Source of the DNA: Erythrobacter oryzae
GTDB lineage: Bacteria > Pseudomonadota > Alphaproteobacteria > Sphingomonadales > Sphingomonadaceae
Reading direction: 5' to 3'
Assembly: GCF_030271515.1 (NCBI RefSeq)
Contig: NZ_JASCXI010000003.1
Coordinates: 620,001-684,000 of the forward strand
Length of the DNA: 64,000 nt
Position numbers and translations under genes: made by a program. Each line of letters starts with the position of its first letter. The stretch's first letter is position 1. Below are positions 42,581 through 51,123 of the stretch, in pieces. The notes below the pieces were generated by a model. That model worked only from the letters and a program-made list of their open reading frames with translations. It was not told the origin of the DNA and did no database searches.

Positions 42581-43576
42581 ATGACGCCGAAATTGGGTAA
42601 GCTCGTTACGTTGAAGGCAACAGAGGTTTGGGGCAATGAACCTCAGGTCTTCACGCCGTGGCTGTCGCAAAATCTCGATTTGCTGGCGGAAGCACTTCAA
42701 ATCGACGAGTTGGAGTTGAAGGGCACCGAAGTTGCCGCAGGCGACTTCCGCCTCGACATCTTGGCAGAAGATGCGGAAGGCCACCCCGTCCTGATCGAGA
42801 ATCAGTTTGGCGCTACCGACCATCGGCACCTTGGCCAGCTCATCAGCTATGTCGCCAGCCAGTCAGGGCAGGCCACGGTGGTATGGGTCGCAGAACGCTT
42901 CAAGGACGACCACCGCGCCGCCATCGACTGGCTCAACGCCAGCACTATCGACGATTTCGCCTTTTTCGCCGTTGAGATTGAAGCCCTCCAGATTGGGGAC
43001 AGCGACCCCGCGCCATTCTTCAATGTGGTTGCGAAGCCAAACGCATGGGCGCGTAGCGTTGGCGCTGTGACCCGGCAATCAGCCAGCGGTGAAGAACCAG
43101 ACCGCCATCGCGTGCGGCTGGCATTCTGGACGGCATTTGCCGACTTCCTCAAACAGCGAAAGTCAGCATTCAGCATCCGCCGTCCCGGCAAGGATCACTG
43201 GCATTCGTTTTCCGCCGGGCGCGCGGGCGTCGTTATCAGCAACACCATCTACACGAAGAAGAAGCGCATCGGCGTGGAACTCTATTTCCACAATGACCCG
43301 CTCAAGGTCGGCATCCGCCAGCTTGCGGCAGAAAAGGCGGCAATCGAAGCCGAATTTGGCGAGCCGCTGGAATGGCAGGAACTCCCGACCAAGAAGGCGA
43401 GCCGCATTGCCATCTTCCGTGATGGGTTCGACCCGGCAGACGTGGCGACCTTCCCGCAGCAGCACGAATGGATGCTCGCCCGCATGGACGCATTCCGGCG
43501 GGTGTTTGGCCCCCGGATCAAAACGCTGGATTTGAACGGTGCCGTTGAGGCTGATGATGAGGCTGAGGACGCCTAA
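42581..43576 (+). CDS. DUF4268 domain-containing protein, PD-(D/E)XK nuclease-like N-terminus
   Basis: A 331-residue protein. The N-terminal part (AAGDFRLDILAEDAEGHPVLIENQFGATDHRHLGQLISYVA) has the Asp...Glu-x-Gln arrangement of a nuclease-like fold seen throughout the family. The C-terminal DUF4268 domain covers about 165-310 (RVRLAFWTAFADFLKQRKSAF, RIGVELYFHNDPLKVGIRQLAAEKAAIEAEFGEPLEW). Such proteins often occur in type I restriction loci, here next to hsdR. The ATG at 42581 is preferred over 42518. Its stop is 3 bp from the convergent hsdR stop. A defence role is plausible but unproven. Confidence 0.72.
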   Translation: MTPKLGKLVTLKATEVWGNEPQVFTPWLSQNLDLLAEALQIDELELKGTEVAAGDFRLDILAEDAEGHPVLIENQFGATDHRHLGQLISYVASQSGQATVVWVAERFKDDHRAAIDWLNASTIDDFAFFAVEIEALQIGDSDPAPFFNVVAKPNAWARSVGAVTRQSASGEEPDRHRVRLAFWTAFADFLKQRKSAFSIRRPGKDHWHSFSAGRAGVVISNTIYTKKKRIGVELYFHNDPLKVGIRQLAAEKAAIEAEFGEPLEWQELPTKKASRIAIFRDGFDPADVATFPQQHEWMLARMDAFRRVFGPRIKTLDLNGAVEADDEAEDA

Positions 43577-43579
43577 GCG

Positions 43580-46105
43580 TCACAAGGCCCAATCAACCGC
43601 AATCGTGTTGGCCTGTTCAAGCACAAGATCCACCGCCGCCTTCTGCAAATCCGGCGGATAGCCATAGCGGGCTAGCAGCTTGCGAACCTCGATCCGCATT
43701 TTTGCGCGGACGCTTTCCTTCTGCGTCCAGTCGACCGTCACGGTGCTGCGGATGGTTTTGACCAGCAGTTGGGCAAGGGTGCGGAGCGTTTCGCGCTCCA
43801 TGAGTTCCCTTGCTGACCCGTTCTCAGCCAAGGCATCGTAGAAAGCCAGCTCCTCAGGGGCCATGCCCAACTCTTCGCCGCGTTTTGCCGAGGCGGACAC
43901 GTCGCGCGCCAGAGAGATCAACTCATCAATGACCTGCAAGCTATCGACCGCCCGGTTGTGATAGCGGGTCAACACATCGTCCAGCCGCTCGCTCAGCTTG
44001 CGGGCTTCGACAATGTTCATCCGTTCGCGTGCCTTGATGTTGCCCTGCAAGAGCCGTCGCAGCGTTTCAACGGCAAGGTTCGGCTGCTTCGTCTGCCGCA
44101 CCTCCAACAGGAAATCGTCGGACAGGATGGCAAGATCGGGCTGCTCCAACCCCGCGTCCTTGAACACGTCCAAGATGCCATCGGACATGACCGCCTGCGA
44201 CATGAGCTGGCGGATTTCTTGCTCAATGGCTTGCTTGCCGCGTCCACCCCTGCCGGACGTGTATTTGATGAGGTTCGCCCGCAAGGCGACGATCAGCGCC
44301 ACTTCCTGTCGGATAGCGGATGCGCGCTCATCCCCCGCCGCGATGGCGAAGGCCGCTTCGGCTTGCGTCGCTAGGTCGATGAACTCGGATCGACGGTCGC
44401 CCGACAGGATTTCTTCAAGGCATTGCTTGAGAATTGTCAGCCGGGCAGCCGGATCAGAGCCAAAGAACGCCTTCCAATTGACGTTGCCGAGCAAGGCAAG
44501 CGCCGACTCAACCTTGCTGAGAAGCTGCCGGACCGCCTCATCCATATTGAGGCTGACTTGCTCTTGGTCGCGGGCGCTATACTGGGCTAGCGCCGCCCGA
44601 AGCTCAGCGCCGATGCCGAGGTAATCGACGATAAGCCCGCCCGGCTTGGCACCGAACACGCGATTGACCCGCGCAATAGCCTGCATCAGGCCATGCCCAC
44701 GCATCGGCTTGTCGATGTAGAGCGTGTGCAGCGAAGGCGCGTCAAAGCCCGTGAGCCACATGTCCCGCACAATCACGAGGTCAAACCCTGATGATGGGTT
44801 CTTGAAGCGGTCTGCCACTTCCTCAAGCCGCGATTTGGTGCGGATATGCGGCTGCATCGCCTGTGGGTCAGAATTGTTGCCGGTGATGACGACCTTCATC
44901 ATGCCGTCGTTGTCGTCCGAAGGGTCAGCCCCAACCCATTCCGGGCGCAATCGGGCAATCTCATCGTAGAGGGCGACTGCGACTTGGCGGCTGATGGCAA
45001 CGATCATGCCCTTGCCGCCGCCCATCGCCACTTTGCGTTCTTCGAAGTGCGCGACGATGTCCGCCGCGACCGTCGCGATGCGTTCCGGTGAGCCGACGAT
45101 TTCCTCAAACCGGCTGAACTTCGCCTTCAACTGTTCGGCGGCGCGCACGTCGCTGCCCTCGGTCAACTCCTCGGCAAGAGCGTCCAGCTCTTCCCGTTGC
45201 TCGGCATCCAGTCGCAGTCTCAGCTTGGCCAGCCGGGCAGAATAGTGGATCGGCACCGTTGCCTTGTCGATGACCGATTGGGTCATATCGTAGGTGTCGA
45301 TCACATGGCCAAACACCGCCGCCGTGCTGCGATCCTTTTCGTCAATCGGCGTGCCGGTGAAGCCGATGAAGGTCGCGTTGGGCAGGGCTTGGCGGAGATA
45401 TTCGGCAAAGCCGACTTCCTCCCGCACTTCGTCGCCGCGTGTCACGAACCGACGGTTGAGGCCATATTGCGAACGGTGCGCTTCATCGGCGATCACGATC
45501 ACGTTGCTGCGGTCGGTCAGCAACGGATGCTCGCCCTCATCGCCGCGAAACCGCTGAATGGTGGTGAACACCAGCCCGCCAATATCGACCTTGAGCAGTT
45601 CCCGCACTGCCGCCACGGTTTCCGCGTTGCGCGGCTCGCCCCGAATGGCGCTGCCGTGGGCGGCGAAGGTCTTAAAGAGCTGATCGTCTAGATCATTGCG
45701 GTCCGTCACCACAACAATCGTTGGGTTCTTGAGCTTCTTCGCCAGTTGGAGCTGGCGGACATAGAACAGCATGGTCAGCGATTTGCCGGACCCTTGCGTG
45801 TGCCAGACCACGCCGCCCTTGCGATGCCCGCCTTCGCCCGCTGCCTTGACCGTCGATGCCAGCGCCCTCCGCACCGCGTGGAACTGGTGATAGCCCGCCA
45901 GTTTCTTCGATTTGACCACGCCATCGGCCATTTCAAAGGCGGTGTAGTCGAAGGCCAGGTCCAGCAGCCGCGCCGGGTCGAACGCGCCCTTGATGAGCAC
46001 TTCCAGCTCCGCCCGGCCAAAATCGTCATGCTTTTCGCCATCGATGGTCCGCCACGGCTGGAAGCGGTCCAACCCTGCCGTCAGCGATCCGATGCGCGCT
46101 TCCAT
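43580..46105 (-). CDS. hsdR: Type I restriction endonuclease subunit R, truncated at the N-terminus
   Basis: An 841-residue remnant of HsdR starting at an internal Met. The translocase motor is present: GSGKS (105-109), IADEAHRSQ (DEAH 207-210), GFTGTPI, and VRDMWLTGFDAPSLHTLYIDKPMRGHGLMQAIARVNR. In complete HsdR the Walker A motif lies about 200 residues further in, after a PD-(D/E)XK nuclease domain. Here that domain is missing. The HsdR frame can be read 14 residues further upstream (ELFRFNAALVISDG) until sequence of an integrase begins near 46150. No hsdM or hsdS is present. It should not restrict DNA and is probably a decaying gene. Confidence 0.82.
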   Translation of the reverse strand: MEARIGSLTAGLDRFQPWRTIDGEKHDDFGRAELEVLIKGAFDPARLLDLAFDYTAFEMADGVVKSKKLAGYHQFHAVRRALASTVKAAGEGGHRKGGVVWHTQGSGKSLTMLFYVRQLQLAKKLKNPTIVVVTDRNDLDDQLFKTFAAHGSAIRGEPRNAETVAAVRELLKVDIGGLVFTTIQRFRGDEGEHPLLTDRSNVIVIADEAHRSQYGLNRRFVTRGDEVREEVGFAEYLRQALPNATFIGFTGTPIDEKDRSTAAVFGHVIDTYDMTQSVIDKATVPIHYSARLAKLRLRLDAEQREELDALAEELTEGSDVRAAEQLKAKFSRFEEIVGSPERIATVAADIVAHFEERKVAMGGGKGMIVAISRQVAVALYDEIARLRPEWVGADPSDDNDGMMKVVITGNNSDPQAMQPHIRTKSRLEEVADRFKNPSSGFDLVIVRDMWLTGFDAPSLHTLYIDKPMRGHGLMQAIARVNRVFGAKPGGLIVDYLGIGAELRAALAQYSARDQEQVSLNMDEAVRQLLSKVESALALLGNVNWKAFFGSDPAARLTILKQCLEEILSGDRRSEFIDLATQAEAAFAIAAGDERASAIRQEVALIVALRANLIKYTSGRGGRGKQAIEQEIRQLMSQAVMSDGILDVFKDAGLEQPDLAILSDDFLLEVRQTKQPNLAVETLRRLLQGNIKARERMNIVEARKLSERLDDVLTRYHNRAVDSLQVIDELISLARDVSASAKRGEELGMAPEELAFYDALAENGSARELMERETLRTLAQLLVKTIRSTVTVDWTQKESVRAKMRIEVRKLLARYGYPPDLQKAAVDLVLEQANTIAVDWAL

Positions 46106-47085
46106 CCCGTCGCTGATGACCAGCGCGGCGTTGAAGCGGAACAGCTCAGCGCCATGCGCCGGGAAAACACTCTTATGTCTTCGGGCTCGTAGTCTGACAT
46201 CGCCTTGTCGCCGGTAAGCCAGGCGAACGTTTCGAACATGTGCTTCGTGCGATTGCCATCAGGCTGCCACTCGTTGTCAGCGAAAACCTTTTCGACCAGT
46301 TCGTCGATCTGCTGACTGAAGCGAACATCGGTGATGCGCGCGAAGAAGCGGTTGCCGCTTTCGACCGTCGGAGCGCCATTGCCTGTGGTGGCGGCGTGGG
46401 GGCGCCGTGCTTCGAGAACGAGGGCATCGTTCAGCAGCGCTGAGATCGGGTCGCCGGCAGCTTCAATCAACGGGTGCTGGCTCAGCTCTGCCCGCTGGTG
46501 CGCTTCGACATACCCACGGAGCAGATGCGCTCGTGCATCTCTGATGGTGACCTCATTTGCCGGAGCGGCGATCGCGTCCAACGCCGCCGCTGCCTCGTCG
46601 GGCGTGACAGTCTTTGGCGAGACCATAAGTCTCAGGACCTTGTCGAGCAGCAATTTCTCAGACGCGGACCAGGTTTCAGGGACAACCTTATCGACGACCG
46701 CCTGATCAAGGTCTGCTGCGTCGACGGGCATACGCATTACGATGCGATAGGCCACCGCCATCATTTTGTGGAGCAAGGGGTGCGGCTCCTCGCTGCCAAT
46801 CGGCGCCGTAATGTGCGCCGTCGCGCGCGCAAGCTCGTCCTTCAGCCCCTGGCGGAAGAGGGACTCCTGCTCATCAAGCGTAAGCGATCTTCGTCCGCCC
46901 AAAATTTCCATACTCATATCAACTTCGTCCCATTTCACGGCGAGCCGCCGGGCAAGGCACCGCGCCTTGCATGGGTCAGCTGTGCCCAGAGAAATGCTTA
47001 TAGGACGGGCACATGCCGGATGCCCAATTCGGCGGCGAAAATGATATCGCGCGCCCTTGCGGACGAGATAGCTTTGCTGGCGCAT
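46081..47085 (-). pseudogene. Tyrosine integrase fragment with DUF6538-type N-terminus
   Basis: A 334-residue frame starting MRQQSYLVRKGARYHFRRRIG, the N-terminal DUF6538 type seen in many integrases. A helical middle part follows, then a core-binding region (RTKHMFETFAWLTGDKAMSDYEPEDIRVFSRRM). After that the frame runs into hsdR sequence in another frame, and the catalytic Arg-His-Arg-Tyr domain is absent. The start lies 162 bp from the tRNA-Gly gene and reads away from it, as expected for the recombinase of element B. It cannot be active on its own. Confidence 0.78.
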
Positions 47086-47204
47086 CGATTTAGCGCCCCT
47101 TCCCGGCGAACGCGTTCGCCGAACGAGATGGGCCCAGCGCAGAGCGGTCAGAACCGGCCCTGTGAGATGCTATGTGAGAAGCTATGGGGGAATTGGTGCG
47201 CATG

Positions 47205-47226
47205 CCGCCTCCGGAGTGGCGGTTTT
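47205..47226 (+). terminator. Weak terminator-like hairpin beside the tRNA-Gly gene
   Basis: CCGCC/GGCGG is a 5-bp stem with an 8-nt loop, followed by TTTT on the plus strand. No plus-strand gene ends nearby, so its use is doubtful. Confidence 0.3.
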
Positions 47227-47246
47227 CTGCGGCTTTTCGGGAATTA

Positions 47247-47320
<74 letters not shown>

Positions 47321-47378
47321 TCACGGCACGGCAGCGCCCATGCCATTGATCGCGCGCCGGCGTCAATCACCTGCGGGC

Positions 47379-48245
47379 TCAAGCGGCAGGATTGATTGCC
47401 ATGTTGTCGATCAGCCGCGTCTTGCCGATCCGGGCAGCGACGAGGATCCGCGCCGGGCGGTCCGCCAGAGCCTCTATCGGCGCAAGGGTTTCGGCATCGA
47501 CCACGTCGATGTAGTCGATACGAAAGCCGGCAAGCTGCAGCTCGTCTTCTACCACCGCCTTGGCCAGCCACACGGATTGAAGCCCGCTGGTGATCGTTTC
47601 CGCAGCATCCGCCAGCGCCTGCGGCAGGATTGCCGCTGCGGCGCGCTGTTCGGGGGAGAGGTAGCGGTTGCGGCTGCTCATGGCGAGCCCGTCCGCCTCG
47701 CGCACGGTCGGCACGCCGATGATCGCGTCGACATGCGGCCGGGTCAGATCGAGATCGCGCGCCATCGTCCGGATCACGGCAAGCTGCTGGAAATCCTTCT
47801 CGCCGAAGAAGGCCATGTCGGGCTGCACCTGATTGAACAGCTTGCACACCACCGTCGCCACGCCGTCGAAGTGCCCGGGGCGGGCCGCGCCGCACAGGCC
47901 GTCGCTCACCCCGGCGACGCTGACATTGGTCGCGAACCCATCGGGATACATCGCCGCCGCATCGGGCGCCCACAGCAGCGCGACGCCCTCGGCCTCGAGC
48001 AACGCGGCATCCTCGGCAAGCTGGCGGGGATAGGCATCGAGATCCTCGCCCACGCCGAACTGCTTCGGATTGACGAAGATCGAGGCGACCACGTGATCGG
48101 CCTCGGCCCGGGCGCGGCGCACCAGCGTGAGGTGGCCCTCGTGCAGCGCGCCCATCGTCGGCACCAGCGCGATCCTTGCCCCCGAATTGCCACGCAGCTG
48201 TGCCAAAGCGGTTCTCAACATTTGCAGTGTCTTGACCGTTTGCAC
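47379..48245 (-). CDS. panC: Pantothenate synthetase
   Basis: A 288-residue cytosolic enzyme that condenses pantoate and beta-alanine with ATP in vitamin B5/coenzyme A synthesis. The HIGH-type motif is in [13 protein letters not shown] (about 28-39); [39 protein letters not shown] and [12 protein letters not shown] are further family signatures. The start is GTG at 48245, with GGAGG 7 nt upstream. Full length for the family. It is divergent from mipZ, an arrangement often seen in alphaproteobacteria. Confidence 0.96.
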   Translation of the reverse strand: MQTVKTLQMLRTALAQLRGNSGARIALVPTMGALHEGHLTLVRRARAEADHVVASIFVNPKQFGVGEDLDAYPRQLAEDAALLEAEGVALLWAPDAAAMYPDGFATNVSVAGVSDGLCGAARPGHFDGVATVVCKLFNQVQPDMAFFGEKDFQQLAVIRTMARDLDLTRPHVDAIIGVPTVREADGLAMSSRNRYLSPEQRAAAAILPQALADAAETITSGLQSVWLAKAVVEDELQLAGFRIDYIDVVDAETLAPIEALADRPARILVAARIGKTRLIDNMAINPAA

Positions 48246-48328
48246 CGTCAGGCCTCCAAGGATACACGAAAACCCGCCCTAGCGGCCCGACCTGTTCCAT
48301 TTCAAGCCACTCCGCCGAGAGACCCCAG

Positions 48329-49183
48329 ATGCCCGCCGCCGCCCCTTCCGAACCCGCTGCGATCCGGGCCTTGCGCAAGGGGCAGGCGCACCGGATCGTC
48401 TTCGCCAACGAAAAGGGCGGGACGGGCAAGTCGACCACGGCGGTTCATGTGGCGGTGGCTTTGTCTTATCTCGGCGCGCGCGTCGCCTCGATCGACCTCG
48501 ATCCGCGCCAGCGCACCATGCACCGCTATATCGAGAACCGGCTCGCCACGCTCGAAAAGCGCGGGCTCACCCTGCCGACGCCCTATTGCGAGGTGTTCCG
48601 GGGGGAGCATACCGGCGATCTGATCGGCATGATCCGGCGGCTCGAGGCAAGCTGCGACTTCCTCATCATCGACAACCCGGGGCGCGACGATCCCTTCGCG
48701 CGCATCGCGGTCGAACATGCCGATACGCTGGTCACGCCGATGAACGACAGCTTCGTCGATTTCGACCTCATCGGTCAGGTCGATGCCGAGACCTTCAAGG
48801 TCAAGAAGCTGTCCTTCTTCGCCGAACTGATCTGGGAGGCGCGGATGAAGCGCAGCCGGATGACGATCGAGCAGCAGCGGCCAGAAATGGACTGGCTCGT
48901 GGTGCGCAACCGCACGGGCCACGTCGAGGCGCGCAACCAGGCGCGCCTGCACAAGGCGCTGGGGGAGATGGCCAAGCGGGTCGGCTTCCGGGTGACGCAG
49001 GGCCTGTCGGAGCGCGTGATCTATCGCGAGCTGTTCCCCTCGGGCCTCACCCTGCTCGACAAGGGGCACCTCGGCGAGCTCGGCACCAGCCACCTCGTCG
49101 CGCGGCAGGAGCTGCGCGCGCTGGTCAAGGCGCTGCGCCTGCCCGAATTCAGCCGCGAGCAGGGCACGCTGGAGCTGGCATGA
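48329..49183 (+). CDS. mipZ: Division-plane positioning ATPase MipZ
   Basis: A 284-residue ParA/MinD-type ATPase. The deviant Walker A motif KGGTGKST is at 29-36; IDLDPRQRTMHRYIENR and DFLIIDNPGRDD follow. The MipZ-specific stretch PMNDSFVDFDLIGQVD and the C-terminal LGTSHLVARQELRALVKALRLPE separate it from ParA. MipZ binds ParB near the replication origin and forms a gradient that inhibits FtsZ away from midcell. It overlaps the next gene by ATGA. Confidence 0.94.
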   Translation: MPAAAPSEPAAIRALRKGQAHRIVFANEKGGTGKSTTAVHVAVALSYLGARVASIDLDPRQRTMHRYIENRLATLEKRGLTLPTPYCEVFRGEHTGDLIGMIRRLEASCDFLIIDNPGRDDPFARIAVEHADTLVTPMNDSFVDFDLIGQVDAETFKVKKLSFFAELIWEARMKRSRMTIEQQRPEMDWLVVRNRTGHVEARNQARLHKALGEMAKRVGFRVTQGLSERVIYRELFPSGLTLLDKGHLGELGTSHLVARQELRALVKALRLPEFSREQGTLELA

Positions 49184-49479
49184 AATATCTTCTGATCCTT
49201 GCCGTCGCCTGCATCTTCTGTCGCTGGGCGATCGGCAAGTGGCCGTGGGAGCTGCTGCGAAGCGCGCCCACGCGCAGCCAGGCCGTGTTCCGCGCGCGCA
49301 AGCTGCTCGGGGTCGAGGCCGGGGCAGGGCGCGAGGAGATCATCGCCGCGCATCGCCGCCTGACCACGCTGGTCCACCCCGACAAGGGCGGCACCACGGC
49401 CGCGATGCAGGAAGCCAATGCCGCGCGCGACCTGCTGCTGGACGACCTGCCGCATCCCTCGGACGGTTCGCTGCCCTGA
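49180..49479 (+). CDS. Small membrane-anchored J-domain protein
   Basis: A 99-residue protein: one N-terminal hydrophobic helix (YLLILAVACIFCRWAIG), then a short J domain (RARKLLGVEAGAGREEIIAAHRRLTTLVHPDKGG, with HPD at 66-68). It resembles the TIM14/Pam18-like DnaJ proteins of alphaproteobacteria. It would stimulate an Hsp70 at the inner membrane. Translationally coupled to mipZ (ATGA). Confidence 0.85.
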   Translation: MKYLLILAVACIFCRWAIGKWPWELLRSAPTRSQAVFRARKLLGVEAGAGREEIIAAHRRLTTLVHPDKGGTTAAMQEANAARDLLLDDLPHPSDGSLP

Positions 49480-49569
49480 ATTGGCTCCGTGCGCATCGCG
49501 GGATTGACACAATGGTGCGGCACGGGTTTGCCTGAAATCGAAGGTGGTGGGGAATGCACGGTCCGGCCG

Positions 49570-49584
49570 ATCCGTTAAACGGAT
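49570..49584. promoter_or_regulatory. Palindrome upstream of the phosphomannomutase gene
   Basis: ATCCGTT-A-AACGGAT is a perfect 15-bp palindrome 75 bp before the start, downstream of a TTGACA box at 49504. Possible operator; the binding protein is unknown. Confidence 0.35.
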
Positions 49585-49658
49585 GGCGCCTGCAACTCTG
49601 CCAGCGACCTTTTGCCCCCAACACCGCTGTTCCCGGCGGCAAGGAGACCCTCTCGGCC

Positions 49659-51074
49659 ATGAAGCACCAGTTCCACCCCACTGTCCTGCGCGAATACGAC
49701 ATCCGCGGGGTGATCGGCGAGACGTTAGGCGCGGATGACGCGCGGGCGATCGGCCGGGCCTTCGGCACGCTGCTGCGCGAGGCGGGGGGCAGGGCCGTGG
49801 CGGTGGGCTATGACGGGCGGGTCAGCTCGCCGATGCTCGAGCACTCGCTGGTCGAAGGGCTGACCACGAGCGGCTGCGATGTGGTGCGGATCGGGCTCGG
49901 CGCGACGCCGATGCTCTACTACGCGCAGGCCTCAGATGAACAGGTGGATGGCGGCATTCAGATAACTGGCAGCCACAATCCCCCCAATTACAATGGCTTC
50001 AAGATGGTATTTCTCGGGCGCCCGTTCTTCGGCGCCGATATCCAGAAGCTCGGGAAACTGGCAGCAGACGGGGCGTTCGCCAGCGGCACCGGCGGCGTGA
50101 CCACGCGCGACATCCTTGGCGAGTATGTCGAGCGCCTGCTCGAGGGCCTCGCCGGTATCGAACCGGCCAAGCTCGAAACCCTGCGCGTCGGCTGGGATGC
50201 CGGCAACGGCGCCGCCGGCCCCGCGCTCGAAGCGCTGGCCGCCCGGCTGCCGGGGGAACACCACTTGCTCTTTACCGAAGTTGATGGACATTTTCCCAAC
50301 CACCATCCTGATCCGACTGTGGAAGTTAACCTTGCCGATTTGCGCGCGCTCGTCGCGGCAAAGAACCTCGATTTCGGAGTGGCTTTCGACGGGGACGGGG
50401 ACCGGATCGGCGCGATCGACGGCACCGGCCGGGTGATCTGGGGCGATCAGCTGCTGATGATCTATGCCGAGGATCTGCTCAAGAACCGCCCGAATTCGAC
50501 CATTATCGCCGATGTGAAGGCCAGCCGCGCGCTGTTCGACCGGGTGGCGGAGCTCGGCGGGGAGCCGCTGATGTGGAAGACCGGCCACTCGCTGATCAAG
50601 TCCAAAATGAAGGAGACTGGCGCGCCGCTGGCGGGCGAGATGAGCGGCCATGTGTTCTTCGCGGACGAGTATTACGGCTTCGACGACGCGCTTTACGCCG
50701 GGGTACGGCTGCTGGCGGCGGCGGCGCGACTCGGCAAGAGCGTCACCGAACTGCGCTCCGCCATGCCGCCGATGCTCAATACCCCCGAGCTTCGCTTCCA
50801 GGTCGACGAGACCCGCAAGTTCGCCGCCATGGCCGAAATCGCCGAAAGGCTCGCCACCAGCCCCGGCCCCGAGGTCGAGAGCGTCAACGCGACCGACGGC
50901 GTGCGGGTCAACACCGCCGACGGCTGGTGGCTGCTGCGCGCCTCGAACACGCAGGACGTGCTGGTCGCGCGCGCGGAGAGCGAAACGCAAGAGGGCCTCG
51001 ATCGCCTGCTCGCGCAGATCGACGCGCAGCTGGCCGCATCGGGCCTCGAACGTGGCGAGAGCGTCGGGCACTGA
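49659..51074 (+). CDS. Phosphoglucomutase/phosphomannomutase
   Basis: A 471-residue alpha-D-phosphohexomutase. The phosphoserine loop is GIQITGSHNPPNYNGFK (Ser105), the magnesium loop FDGDGDRIGAID, and the sugar-binding loop GEMSGHVFF. The C-terminal phosphate-binding domain has VRVNTADGWWLLRASNTQD. It interconverts mannose-6-phosphate/mannose-1-phosphate or the glucose pair, supplying nucleotide sugars for lipopolysaccharide and exopolysaccharide, like PgmG of Sphingomonas. Start at 49659 with AAGGAG at 49641; the longer open frame from 49554 is not family-like. Confidence 0.93.
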   Translation: MKHQFHPTVLREYDIRGVIGETLGADDARAIGRAFGTLLREAGGRAVAVGYDGRVSSPMLEHSLVEGLTTSGCDVVRIGLGATPMLYYAQASDEQVDGGIQITGSHNPPNYNGFKMVFLGRPFFGADIQKLGKLAADGAFASGTGGVTTRDILGEYVERLLEGLAGIEPAKLETLRVGWDAGNGAAGPALEALAARLPGEHHLLFTEVDGHFPNHHPDPTVEVNLADLRALVAAKNLDFGVAFDGDGDRIGAIDGTGRVIWGDQLLMIYAEDLLKNRPNSTIIADVKASRALFDRVAELGGEPLMWKTGHSLIKSKMKETGAPLAGEMSGHVFFADEYYGFDDALYAGVRLLAAAARLGKSVTELRSAMPPMLNTPELRFQVDETRKFAAMAEIAERLATSPGPEVESVNATDGVRVNTADGWWLLRASNTQDVLVARAESETQEGLDRLLAQIDAQLAASGLERGESVGH

Positions 51075-51123
51075 TCCCGCCAATCTGCCCGCAATTCCAA
51101 TTGCCTGACACGCGGCCCGCGCT

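Noticed and set aside
43580..47085. Working type I restriction-modification system in element B
   Set aside because: Nuclease domain of HsdR is missing and neither hsdM nor hsdS is present in the window.
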